A stretch of DNA of 57,666 nucleotides from a virus, in the IMG/VR virus record IMGVR_UViG_3300043466_002594, positions 1-57,666 of that record; one strand, written 5' to 3'. The notes under the pieces were generated by a model. It searched no databases. It was not told the DNA's origin and saw only the letters and a list, made by a program, of their open reading frames with translations. Made by a program: the position numbers and the translations under genes. The first letter of the stretch is position 1, and every line of letters begins with the position of its first letter. This document shows positions 45,307 to 53,548 of this stretch, one piece after another.

Positions 45307-48300
45307 TTAGATATTTTCAAACGACGCTCCTGTTGGAGTTATGTAGAATGTAATATCAATGAATTCAAGAGACCTTGTTGGTTTGATATAAATCTTACCT
45401 GTCATTTGGTTTCTATCTAAGTCAGCAGTATCTGAAGAAACTGTTACACGGAAATCGTATAAACCTCTGTCTCTTCTGATTGCGTCTAAGATTGGATTAA
45501 CCGCATCCAAGAAGTCTTGTCTAACTTTTTGGTCATTTTGCTCAAACAACAATCTAACAGAAACTGCTGAAATCAACTTACGAGCTTGTAATAACAATCT
45601 TCTAACATTAATTCTGTCAAGAGCCGACTGTCTAATTTGTAGAGTTTTATTACCCCAAATTACAGTTCCCACATCAGAGAAGGTTGCAATTGGGTTAATT
45701 CTACCTTGATAAAGAGTGTCTCTGTCTTCTTGAGTTAGCTTCTTACGAGCCTTAATCGCGTTTACTATACCACGAGTGTAACCAGCTGCCGCGAACCAAG
45801 GGAACGCAATGTTATCCGTTAATGCTAAGTTTTTAGTAACTTCAGCAGTCGCAGGAATGTAAATTTGAGTGTTGTTAACAGTATCTCTTGTTAATACCCA
45901 TGGGTAATAAGTACAAGTGTAGTTAGAATCTAATCCTGCCGTCTCCAAGTTATCAACCGCCTCTTGTGGGTAAATTAATTCAGTTGGTTCACCGGCAGTT
46001 GATGAGAACATGTTATAGTCAGGAGTAGTTGTTATATACAATGAATCGGCTCTATCGAACTCAACCATCTCTACCGCAGCCTCAACTAAGTTTGAATTAT
46101 TAACATAGTCGATACCAGGTGTAACAAACACATTTATGTTTACCGCTTCAGGATTTGAAAATGTTCTTTGTCCTAACAAATAAGCGTAATAGTCACTATT
46201 ACCATAGTCCATAGTGTTATCACCTACAGATATTTGTTTGAAAGCCCCCCATCCTGTTGCGTTTGGATATCTTGTGTCAGCACAAGCTCCTCTTAAATAT
46301 CCACTTTTTCCTAACACAAATCTGTCAGAATTAGTTCTGTATTCTCTGTATATATCCCATCCATCAAAACCACCCTGACACAACAATGAGAATTTACGAG
46401 CGTATATTCTGTAGTATGGATTTGTTTCATTATCAGGGTCACTAGTGAATGATGCAGACCCAACATAGAATGCTGGGTCACCTGAGGTTGTAAACCCATT
46501 ACCAATAGTTATCGCACTTGCGTTTATATCCATGTGGAAACCTCTTGTTCTATACGCCCAATCATCACCTGTAGTATCAGTACAAATATTTAATGGTGTT
46601 TGTTTACCTTTATATTGGTAAAAATCAACATCGATACCTATAGTATCTGATACACCTAAATAAGTTCTACGAACATTGTCACCAGGAGATGTAATCGCAT
46701 CATTACCACCTGTGGCCAAACCAAATGGTGGGTCATAAACTACTTCTCCAGGGAAGTCATATTTTGTTTTATAAATTGGGAACGGAGGTCTAGCGCCCGC
46801 ATACTCTCTCATATTGTATCCTAAGAATCCACAAGGTAACGCATCAACTGGAGCGTCCTCGTTTATCTCAATCATAACATATTTTGAGTTTAATTGATAT
46901 TCACCGTCTTTAGTACCAATTTTTTTAGCTATGAAACTGTTTTCATTTGGATTCATAGTACAGTTAGTGAATTTCTCAATCACAACAGGGTTGGCGTCTG
47001 AATCATAAAAATCTCTAACTAAAACATCAAATGTTCCATTACCAAATGAAATATTTGCTATAGAAATTTTAACTTCGGTATTTGCATCGTTACCGTCAGC
47101 AATAGTTGTAAACTTAAATAAGTTATAAACTTTATTACCTCTTAATTCAGAAACAACCCAAGGAGATGTTGGAGATTGATATTGTTCTAAATACCACCCA
47201 ATTGAGGTAGGGTCAAATCCTTGTCTCGCATCCGGTAACGCTATCAATTCACAATCAAGACCTCTTATATATCCTTTTCTATAACCATAGTTCAAAAGTA
47301 GTTGATATTTTTCCTCAACAAAAAGTGGTACAACTGTTCTAGGTTTTGAGAAGTTAGTTGTTCCAAAAACTTTAGTTATATATTCGGTATCTGAATTAGT
47401 AAGTGAAGTTTCAAAGAAATACACATCACCATCTTTACTTGTTACATTAACTCCAAATGTTAGGTATGGGTTTTTAGTAACTCCAGAGTAAGAACCCGTA
47501 CAATTCAAAGTAACACCGGACAAATCAGGTACTTCATATACCGCTCCGTTATCAGATGAGTATGTTGCCAAACCTCTTGAACGGAGTGTTGCAATAATTA
47601 AATCGTCATAGTTAGTATATGCAGTTCCTGAATATACATAGATTGTCCCATAAACACTACCACTGTAACATTCTAAAATTTCTCCTACACTATTTGAACC
47701 TGTATTACCTGATACTATAGGATTACAAGGATTTTGTATAGTTACAGATACTGTCCAATAAGTGGTAACTGATGAATCATTAGAAACTAATTCATATGTT
47801 AAACTACCAAAACTAAAATCATTTGTCGTTACCCCACTTTCTTGAAGCACGGTATTTACTGTAACTCCACTACAACAAGCGCTAAAGTCACTAACAATCG
47901 AAGTTAAATCGGTTCCTGAGAATGAATCATACGGTAAAATAACATCAATAGTATTTGTATTATAATTAATACTACCTTCCACACCCAAAACACTATAATT
48001 GTAGAAAGTGGCACAATTAGTAGATGTGGTGGTAGGAGTTATAGTTAAATAAGTGTAAAAAGAAGAACCAGTATAGTCTCCGCTACCCACATTATCAAAC
48101 ATTGCATAATACCAAGGGTCATTATTTGGGTCTGATAAATTAGCATCATTGTAACTAATATTATCAATTTCAAAAACATTAGTATCTGCAGTATATCCGT
48201 AACTAATAAATTGGTCATAAATATTAGTTGGCACCACCCCAAAGTAATTTATCTGTGTTGACTGTAATGAATTGTCACCAATTGAGTTGTTTATTTGGGT

Positions 48301-48894
48301 TTTAATATTTTCGTTTAATGAAGAAACTCCTCCATCAAATTGTTCATAAGGTAAGTTCAATTTATTTAGAATTATACCCGGTATTTGAGTTTCATCTAAA
48401 TAAACAATAGAATCAATACCTGTATTACATCCTGAAAAATCTATCTGAAAGGGTATTTCTTCGTATTGAGTACATTCTACAGCACATCCTGTTGATATGT
48501 CAGGGCCGGCAAAACTAATACAATTAAATCCAATAGTAGTTGTGTCAACGTTTGCCTTCACTCTTATAGACCAAGATGGTCCTGCATCATATCCTGATAG
48601 ACCTAAAATTCTTGTAACAAACAATTGATTAGATTGTTGTAAATAAGCCTTAGCTATATAAGCCGCCTCATATTTTGGGATTTGTGTGTTTATAAACTTT
48701 TCTGGTGTAGTTCCACCAAAATAAGTGGTGAATTCATCAAAGTTGGTAATAAAGATTGGCTCAAAAGCCGGACCCTTTAAAGTTTCACCAACAATACCTA
48801 GAGTTGTAACACCAACACTTTGTGATACAAAACTCAAATCGACCTCAGAGGTATAAACCCCGGGAGATACGAATACTTTACTGTTAGAAGCCAT
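45307..48894 (-). CDS. 18: Tail sheath protein (gp18-like), enlarged
   Basis: 1195 residues against 659 in T4 gp18. The N-terminus FVSPGVYTSEVDLSFVSQSV, then GIVGETLKGPAFEPIFIT, and the C-terminal third (INPIATFSDVGTVIWGNKTL; NVRRLLLQARKLISAVS; TGKIYIKPTRSLEFIDITF) are standard sheath sequence. Between about residues 120 and 520 lies extra beta-rich, Ser/Thr/Gly/Tyr-rich sequence with many short strands and several Cys, most likely surface-exposed Ig-like additions. Its strands assemble around the tube and contract to drive the tube into the cell. A TATTTAT element lies 35 nt upstream and a terminator just downstream. Confidence 0.92.
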   Translation of the reverse strand: MASNSKVFVSPGVYTSEVDLSFVSQSVGVTTLGIVGETLKGPAFEPIFITNFDEFTTYFGGTTPEKFINTQIPKYEAAYIAKAYLQQSNQLFVTRILGLSGYDAGPSWSIRVKANVDTTTIGFNCISFAGPDISTGCAVECTQYEEIPFQIDFSGCNTGIDSIVYLDETQIPGIILNKLNLPYEQFDGGVSSLNENIKTQINNSIGDNSLQSTQINYFGVVPTNIYDQFISYGYTADTNVFEIDNISYNDANLSDPNNDPWYYAMFDNVGSGDYTGSSFYTYLTITPTTTSTNCATFYNYSVLGVEGSINYNTNTIDVILPYDSFSGTDLTSIVSDFSACCSGVTVNTVLQESGVTTNDFSFGSLTYELVSNDSSVTTYWTVSVTIQNPCNPIVSGNTGSNSVGEILECYSGSVYGTIYVYSGTAYTNYDDLIIATLRSRGLATYSSDNGAVYEVPDLSGVTLNCTGSYSGVTKNPYLTFGVNVTSKDGDVYFFETSLTNSDTEYITKVFGTTNFSKPRTVVPLFVEEKYQLLLNYGYRKGYIRGLDCELIALPDARQGFDPTSIGWYLEQYQSPTSPWVVSELRGNKVYNLFKFTTIADGNDANTEVKISIANISFGNGTFDVLVRDFYDSDANPVVIEKFTNCTMNPNENSFIAKKIGTKDGEYQLNSKYVMIEINEDAPVDALPCGFLGYNMREYAGARPPFPIYKTKYDFPGEVVYDPPFGLATGGNDAITSPGDNVRRTYLGVSDTIGIDVDFYQYKGKQTPLNICTDTTGDDWAYRTRGFHMDINASAITIGNGFTTSGDPAFYVGSASFTSDPDNETNPYYRIYARKFSLLCQGGFDGWDIYREYRTNSDRFVLGKSGYLRGACADTRYPNATGWGAFKQISVGDNTMDYGNSDYYAYLLGQRTFSNPEAVNINVFVTPGIDYVNNSNLVEAAVEMVEFDRADSLYITTTPDYNMFSSTAGEPTELIYPQEAVDNLETAGLDSNYTCTYYPWVLTRDTVNNTQIYIPATAEVTKNLALTDNIAFPWFAAAGYTRGIVNAIKARKKLTQEDRDTLYQGRINPIATFSDVGTVIWGNKTLQIRQSALDRINVRRLLLQARKLISAVSVRLLFEQNDQKVRQDFLDAVNPILDAIRRDRGLYDFRVTVSSDTADLDRNQMTGKIYIKPTRSLEFIDITFYITPTGASFENI

Positions 48895-48929
48895 TATTAA
48901 TTTTTTTGTTAGTTAATTTATTTTTATAG

Positions 48930-48936
48930 ATAAATA
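48930..48936 (-). promoter_or_regulatory. TATTTAT element, candidate promoter of the sheath gene
   Basis: Minus-strand CAAATATTTATCTATAAAA, 35 nt upstream of the tail sheath ATG. Confidence 0.5.
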
Positions 48937-48973
48937 TTTGAGAAAAAACCAAAATTCTTGACTTTATGATAAG

Positions 48974-48980
48974 TATTTAT
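48974..48980 (+). promoter_or_regulatory. TATTTAT element, candidate promoter of the RHH gene
   Basis: Plus-strand AAGTATTTATAAATTGGG, 35 nt upstream of the RHH ATG. It is back to back with the sheath element, and the leader hairpin follows 6 nt later. Confidence 0.45.
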
Positions 48981-48986
48981 AAATTG

Positions 48987-49010
48987 GGCAGACTATTTTC
49001 TGCCTTTTTT
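48987..49010 (+). terminator. Leader hairpin with T-run upstream of the RHH gene
   Basis: GGCAGA/TCTGCC with a 6-nt loop followed by TTTTTT on the plus strand. It lies between the plus-strand TATTTAT element (48974-48980) and the ATG at 49016, so it would be at the 5' end of the small transcript. It could act as an attenuator or protect the RNA end. Confidence 0.55.
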
Positions 49011-49015
49011 ATCTT

Positions 49016-49180
49016 ATGTTGCAGAACGGTCGAGAAATAAAGAATTTAAAGATTTCAAAAGATGTTCACAAACTATTAAAAGATTATTGTGATAAGAAAG
49101 GAGTTAAGATTTATAGGTTCTTAGAGAAACTTATAATTGAAACCTGTAAAGAAAAAAAAGATATTTACGGTGAGGATTAA
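49016..49180 (+). CDS. Small ribbon-helix-helix-like regulator, antisense to the virion operon
   Basis: 54 residues: MLQNGREIKNLKISKDVHKL, then LKDYCDKKGVKIYRFLEKLI. A short strand (NLKIS) followed by two helices split by a KKGV turn is the ribbon-helix-helix pattern of MetJ/Arc/CopG-type DNA-binding proteins. It is the only plus-strand gene inside the 27-51 kb minus block, and its stop overlaps that of the opposing 345-residue gene by 4 bp. A plus-strand TATTTAT element and a hairpin lie upstream. A role as repressor of nearby phage promoters is inferred. Confidence 0.6.
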   Translation: MLQNGREIKNLKISKDVHKLLKDYCDKKGVKIYRFLEKLIIETCKEKKDIYGED

Positions 49181-50214
49181 ACCAAAAGATTGTTGAATAC
49201 CATAGATGTTTGACTATAGTAATCTGATTTAACTACCGATATTTTTAAAACATCCTCATTATTAATCTGTATTTGTAAAACGTCATCACCAAAATAATTG
49301 TCATTAATATAAACCGAATATGACGATATATTTACAGGATTACTAATATTGACATTAACTGAATAATCAAATTTTTTGGTATAAATGTCAACATCCACAG
49401 GAAAATCTATGTTCATAGTGGTACTAGAAGAATTTGAATTTCTTTTCTTTTGTCTTCTAACATCCTTTCTTTCTGTTTCTGTTAATTGTAAAACTCTTGA
49501 AATTGCCGGAGAAACTTCAAATTCGTTCTCGTCAATCAAAAAACCTAATAATGTAAATGAGTAACTTTGTATATAAAACTTTCTTTTCTCAAGTTCCATA
49601 ACCGATTCATCAGATATATCACCCATCACAATTGGAATATAATGACCCTTAATAACCTGATAAGCCTGTCGGGAGGCAAATTTTTCTATTATGTTTTTAT
49701 TAAATGAGTTCAATTCTCTCATTCTATTACAAATAATTTTTACAGAATAAGTTATATCAACAGGAACAGGTTGTGGTATTTTGTAAACATCAAATCCTTG
49801 TCTATTTCCATCCCAAGTAGGAACTTGAGCATAAAAATATTGTTTCCTATTTGGAATATTATACATTGTCGCAGGGTTTGTTCCGAATTTTACCTCGGGA
49901 ACTCTTACGACAGTTATAAATGGAGGTTCCGCATTTTTATCTAAGTTTTGAAAATTCCAAGTTTCGGTAAACTGAGCCCAATTTTGAGTGGTTATTAGAA
50001 TGTCAACCATTGGGACTACTTTACCATCAACAATTGTTTTTAATTCATCTTTAACAAAATCTAAAAATCCTTTGTCTAAATCTGCATGTAACAGTGATTT
50101 TGGTAAAAATGTCCCATCTTGTTGTATTTTTTCAGCAAGTTCATACCTCCTACTTAATAAAGTTTTAGGATGAGTTAATGGAATATGTTTTTTTATTTTT
50201 TTAGGTAAAGCCAT
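49177..50214 (-). CDS. Tail completion/sheath terminator-like protein (gp15-like, tentative)
   Basis: 345 residues. The N-terminal part has SRRYELAEKIQQDGTFLP. The middle part is WDGNRQGFDVYKIPQPVPVD, then ITYSVKIICNRMRELNSF, a pattern seen in proteins that cap the tail tube or sheath (PxPV.I.Y.V...). The C-terminal beta-rich 80 residues (NIDFPVDVDIYTKKFDYSVN) look like a separate domain. It sits between the neck-like and sheath genes, where the tail completion protein is expected. The exact family is uncertain. Confidence 0.45.
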   Translation of the reverse strand: MALPKKIKKHIPLTHPKTLLSRRYELAEKIQQDGTFLPKSLLHADLDKGFLDFVKDELKTIVDGKVVPMVDILITTQNWAQFTETWNFQNLDKNAEPPFITVVRVPEVKFGTNPATMYNIPNRKQYFYAQVPTWDGNRQGFDVYKIPQPVPVDITYSVKIICNRMRELNSFNKNIIEKFASRQAYQVIKGHYIPIVMGDISDESVMELEKRKFYIQSYSFTLLGFLIDENEFEVSPAISRVLQLTETERKDVRRQKKRNSNSSSTTMNIDFPVDVDIYTKKFDYSVNVNISNPVNISSYSVYINDNYFGDDVLQIQINNEDVLKISVVKSDYYSQTSMVFNNLLV

Positions 50215-50219
50215 TATTC

Positions 50220-50372
50220 TTAATTATTTTTACCACACTTATGACAAATAAATGGGTCATCACCACCATCAGATAATTTCCATGACCATCCACATTCGTC
50301 ACAAATAACTTTTTCTGAGTCAACCATTTCGGTTAATTTTTGTAATTGTTCTTCTGTTATTTTTATTTTCAT
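50220..50372 (-). CDS. Mini zinc-ribbon protein
   Basis: 50 residues: MKIKITEEQLQKLTEMVDSE is followed by a zinc ribbon with CDECGWSWKLSDGG and then CHKCGKNN (two CxxC knuckles). Its ATG overlaps the TGA of the upstream gene as ATGA, so the two are translationally coupled. It ends 6 nt before the next gene start. A structural zinc protein or assembly adaptor is possible. Confidence 0.7.
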   Translation of the reverse strand: MKIKITEEQLQKLTEMVDSEKVICDECGWSWKLSDGGDDPFICHKCGKNN

Positions 50373-50884
50373 AATCCTCTAAATTCATTATCTGTTACAT
50401 AAGATGCCATTATTGTTCTATAAAAAGGTAAATACCCCGCATAAGTGTGTTTGTTATCTGAAATTACACGACCATCATTTACTACTGAATAGTACCTAAC
50501 TCGTGATTCAGTTTCATAATATCCAATGTAATCACCAAAGTTTATATCAATTCCAAGTTCCTCTAAATGTTTTTGATAAACAGAAATCCGTATGTTACCA
50601 GGTTCTGTTTGTTCTATTTTAGAAGTACCCAAATTTTTGTTTTCAGGTGCCATAACTTGTACAAAGGCTTTGAATTCCACAGGTGGGTGGAACTTTATAC
50701 CATCTGTTAGAGTCTCCCCATATACATCATCAGTTTTAGTTTTATATCTATCAACACTATACAAAACCAATGTGAAATTCATGTCACCATGTAACCATTC
50801 CTCACCCATTGATATGTCAAGGTCATAATCTTCCGCTCCGAAAAATTTACCTATTCTTGAAATTGGTACTCTTGGTTGTCCCAT
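50369..50884 (-). CDS. Neck/head-completion-like protein (gp14-like, tentative)
   Basis: 171 residues. It has DVYGETLTDGIKFHPPVEFK, then a short acidic loop and ISVYQKHLEELGIDINFGDY, ending IGYYETESRVRYYSVVNDG. This order (PV.....V, loop, LEE.G...GD.I.Y......Y.V) resembles head-tail connector proteins of myoviruses, and the gene stands at the start of the tail block. It is divergent from the helicase gene, with a TATTTAT element only 4 nt before its ATG. The gp14 label is a guess from context and pattern. Confidence 0.45.
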   Translation of the reverse strand: MGQPRVPISRIGKFFGAEDYDLDISMGEEWLHGDMNFTLVLYSVDRYKTKTDDVYGETLTDGIKFHPPVEFKAFVQVMAPENKNLGTSKIEQTEPGNIRISVYQKHLEELGIDINFGDYIGYYETESRVRYYSVVNDGRVISDNKHTYAGYLPFYRTIMASYVTDNEFRGL

Positions 50885-50888
50885 ATTG

Positions 50889-50895
50889 ATAAATA
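50889..50895 (-). promoter_or_regulatory. TATTTAT element, candidate promoter of the neck-like gene
   Basis: Minus-strand TTAGATATTTATCAATATG: the ATG follows after 4 nt. It lies in the divergent gap with the SNF2 helicase gene. Confidence 0.5.
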
Positions 50896-50956
50896 TCTAA
50901 TTTTTACTATTTTTATAACATTAAAGATTGTTTTGGAAACAGGACAAATAGAAAAT

Positions 50957-52696
50957 ATGATTGAAAATAGAGCTCTGAATATTTTAGAGTCATATTCGGG
51001 TGCTAACAATTATATTTTAAGATTAAAAAATCAAAAAGAGTCAAACAAAAAGTTTTACCCTACAAGAGCCCAATCTGAATATATTACAACTTATCATGAC
51101 GTTGTTCCGAAAGTGGCTAAAAAATGGGTTGATTTGGACCCATATTTTGCTAAGAAAATTGCCGATGAAAAACTTTATTCTGAAATACCTACTGAATTGT
51201 GGATTGAGAAACTATTAGTTGAAAAAGAAAAATCATATCATGTATGGGGTAAAGTTTTTTCGGGGGAAACTCTTTACGATTTTTGGTTACCCAAAGGTGC
51301 CATAATTAAAACGCACGTTATTAAAGATGTTACAGTTGACTATGAAAAGTATAAACATAGACCCGCTTTAGAACATCAGAAAATTGCTATTGAAAAATTG
51401 GTTGGTAGTACAAGGTTTATTTTGGCTGACGACATGGGATTGGGTAAAACTACCGCAACAATTATTGCCGCGTTAGAGACGGGTATTCAAAAAGTATTAA
51501 TAATATGTCCCGCATCTCTCAAAATTAATTGGATGAGAGAGATTCAAAACTACACTGATAGGAGTGTTTATATTGCGGAGGGAAAAAACTTCTCATTAGA
51601 ACATGATTTTGTGATTGTTAACTATGATATTATAAAGAATTTTTATGATTTAAAGGACAAACAAAATTCACCAATAACCCAAGGAAATTTTGATTTAATT
51701 ATAATAGATGAGGCTCACTATGTTCAAAATGTTCAAGCTCAAAGAACCAAATTGATTAATAGTTTTGCCAAAAATGTAAAAAGACTGTGGTTGTTAACGG
51801 GAACTCCAATGACATCTCGTCCGATGAATTATTTTAACCTATTAAGTTTAATTGATAGTCCTGTTGCTCAAAATTGGATGGCCTACGCCATAAGATATTG
51901 TCAAGGATACCAATTTAAGGCCGGAAATAGAAAAGTTTGGAATGTTACAGGGGCTTCAAATTTGGAGGAATTAAGAGATAGGACTTCTCGACAGGTTCTA
52001 AGGAGATTAAAAACGGAAGTTTTAGATTTACCAGATAAAATTATTTCTCCTGTATATCTTAGATTAAAGTCAAAAGTTTATGAGGAGTTGATGGGCGATT
52101 ATTACAATTGGTATGAAAATAGAAAAGACGAATCATCATCATTAACTGTTCAATTTAACAAGTTAATGAAAGTAAGACAAACAATCGCAGATGAAAAAGT
52201 CTCAGATACCATAGAATTAATTCAAAATATTATTGACCAAGATAAAAAAGTTATAGTCTTTACCAACTTTACTGACACATTAAATAAAATTGCTGACCAT
52301 TTTGGTAAGCAGGCGGTTCGTTTAGATGGGTCAACAAGTAAACCAATGAGACAACATGCCGTTGACCAATTTCAAGAGAACGATAAGATTAAAGTATTCG
52401 TGGGTAATTTGTTGGCGGCCGGAGTTGGTTTAACCTTGACCGCTGCCGAGGCGGTTATATTCAACGACCTATCTTTCGTTCCCGCTCATCACCAACAAGC
52501 TGAGGATAGAGCATACCGTTATGGACAAAAAAATTCAGTATCCGTTTATTACCCAATTTTTGACAACACGATTGAAGGAGTTATTTATGACATGTTATCC
52601 AAAAAGAAAAATATAATCGATACTGTTATGGGGGATAATTTGGATAAGGCTGATTTTATAGAAGAATTGATGAATAGAATAAACTCTCGTTTATAA
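50957..52696 (+). CDS. SNF2-family DNA helicase (SMARCAL1/UvsW-like role)
   Basis: 579 residues from the ATG at 50957; an earlier TTG at 50876 would lie inside the divergent gene and is less likely. The N-terminal about 120 residues are followed by the SF2 motor: motif I LADDMGLGKTTATI (about 158), Ia ICPASLKINW, II IIDEAHYVQN (about 250), III WLLTGTPM, and in lobe 2 VFTNFTDTL, VGNLLAAGVGLTLT, motif VI QAEDRAYRYGQ (about 513). DEAH and QxxDRxxRxGQ place it in SNF2. It probably remodels forks or anneals and reverses branched DNA, as UvsW does in T4. It is divergently transcribed from the neck-like gene and first in the plus-strand block. Confidence 0.9.
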   Translation: MIENRALNILESYSGANNYILRLKNQKESNKKFYPTRAQSEYITTYHDVVPKVAKKWVDLDPYFAKKIADEKLYSEIPTELWIEKLLVEKEKSYHVWGKVFSGETLYDFWLPKGAIIKTHVIKDVTVDYEKYKHRPALEHQKIAIEKLVGSTRFILADDMGLGKTTATIIAALETGIQKVLIICPASLKINWMREIQNYTDRSVYIAEGKNFSLEHDFVIVNYDIIKNFYDLKDKQNSPITQGNFDLIIIDEAHYVQNVQAQRTKLINSFAKNVKRLWLLTGTPMTSRPMNYFNLLSLIDSPVAQNWMAYAIRYCQGYQFKAGNRKVWNVTGASNLEELRDRTSRQVLRRLKTEVLDLPDKIISPVYLRLKSKVYEELMGDYYNWYENRKDESSSLTVQFNKLMKVRQTIADEKVSDTIELIQNIIDQDKKVIVFTNFTDTLNKIADHFGKQAVRLDGSTSKPMRQHAVDQFQENDKIKVFVGNLLAAGVGLTLTAAEAVIFNDLSFVPAHHQQAEDRAYRYGQKNSVSVYYPIFDNTIEGVIYDMLSKKKNIIDTVMGDNLDKADFIEELMNRINSRL

Positions 52697-52709
52697 GTAT
52701 AAAATGAGA

Positions 52710-52716
52710 TATTTAT
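52710..52716 (+). promoter_or_regulatory. TATTTAT element, candidate promoter of the SOD gene
   Basis: Plus-strand GAGATATTTATATCTATAAA, 17 nt upstream of the ATG. It is embedded in an AT-rich inverted repeat, AGATATTT/AAATATCT (52707-52731). Confidence 0.5.
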
Positions 52717-52733
52717 ATCTATAAAATATCTTA

Positions 52734-53507
52734 ATGAAAAACTTAGAGTCTAAAGCCGAATTACTTAAGGAAGAAATTATTTTACAAGAAAAGAAAGATA
52801 ATCAAAACTTTCTTATAACTGAAATGAAACGAATTGGTATCGATAAATTACCATATTCATATTCTTCTTTAAAAAATTTCATTGATTCTAAAACAATGAA
52901 TGTTCATTATAACAATCACTACAAAACATATGTCAAAAAATTAAACGACGCTTTGTCAAAAAAAGATTATGGTGATGTTGAACTCGAGGAAATTGTAAAA
53001 TCAATAAGTAGATATAATAACAAAATTAGAAACAACGCCGGTGGGGCTTTTAATCATGCAATTTTTTGGAAAATGTTGTCACCAAAAAAACAAAAGGCCG
53101 AAGGTGAAGTTATAGAAAAAATTAAAAAACATTTTGGTAGTGTTAATGAGTTCAAACAAGAATTTGAGGAAACTGCTAAAGATAGATTTGGTTCTGGATG
53201 GGTTTGGTTAGTTTTAACCAAAAATAATAAATTAAAGATTATGTCTACCGCCAATCAAGATAATCCACTCATGAATGTTATTGATGGAGGGTATCCTCTA
53301 TTAGGATTAGACCTATGGGAACATGCTTACTATTTAAAATACCAAAGTAAAAGAGACGAATACATTAAAAATTTTTGGAATGTTGTTAATTGGGATTTTG
53401 TTAATGAACTTTATAAATTAAAGACAAAAAAAGAAACTAATGAGTCTGTTAGAACAACAAAAAACCAAATTTTGGAAAGTATTAAAGGTCCTATAAAGTA
53501 CGATTAA
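52734..53507 (+). CDS. Superoxide dismutase, Fe/Mn family (Mn-type signature)
   Basis: 257 residues. Conserved blocks: LPYSYSSLKNFI, then TMNVHYNNHYKTYVKKLN (residues 39-71), NNAGGAFNHAIFW (100-112), FGSGWVWLV (152-160), STANQDNPLM (171-180), GLDLWEHAYYLKY (191-203) and NVVNWDF. All four metal ligands are present: His58, His108, Asp193 and His197. Gly103-Gly104 together with Gln175 is the arrangement of Mn-type enzymes; Fe-type ones carry Gln in the first position. The first ~38 residues and the last ~30 (KLKTKKETNESVR and on) are extensions. It would convert superoxide to peroxide and oxygen in the infected cell or virion. A TATTTAT element lies 17 nt upstream. Confidence 0.93.
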   Translation: MKNLESKAELLKEEIILQEKKDNQNFLITEMKRIGIDKLPYSYSSLKNFIDSKTMNVHYNNHYKTYVKKLNDALSKKDYGDVELEEIVKSISRYNNKIRNNAGGAFNHAIFWKMLSPKKQKAEGEVIEKIKKHFGSVNEFKQEFEETAKDRFGSGWVWLVLTKNNKLKIMSTANQDNPLMNVIDGGYPLLGLDLWEHAYYLKYQSKRDEYIKNFWNVVNWDFVNELYKLKTKKETNESVRTTKNQILESIKGPIKYD

Positions 53508-53527
53508 GATAATTCTATTTAATTAAA

Positions 53528-53534
53528 TATTTAT
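53528..53534 (+). promoter_or_regulatory. TATTTAT element, candidate promoter of the neck-like gene on the plus strand
   Basis: Plus-strand TTAAATATTTATATAAAAAC, 14 nt upstream of the ATG at 53549. Confidence 0.5.
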
Positions 53535-53548
53535 ATAAAAACAAATCG

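Noticed and set aside
48895-49015. Possible replication origin or attachment site in the AT-rich divergent gap
   Set aside because: No iterons, repeated boxes or integrase were found. The content is explained by two promoter elements and one hairpin.
50876-50956. Earlier TTG start of the SNF2 helicase
   Set aside because: It would overlap the divergent neck-like gene and its promoter element. The ATG at 50957 opens on family-like sequence.
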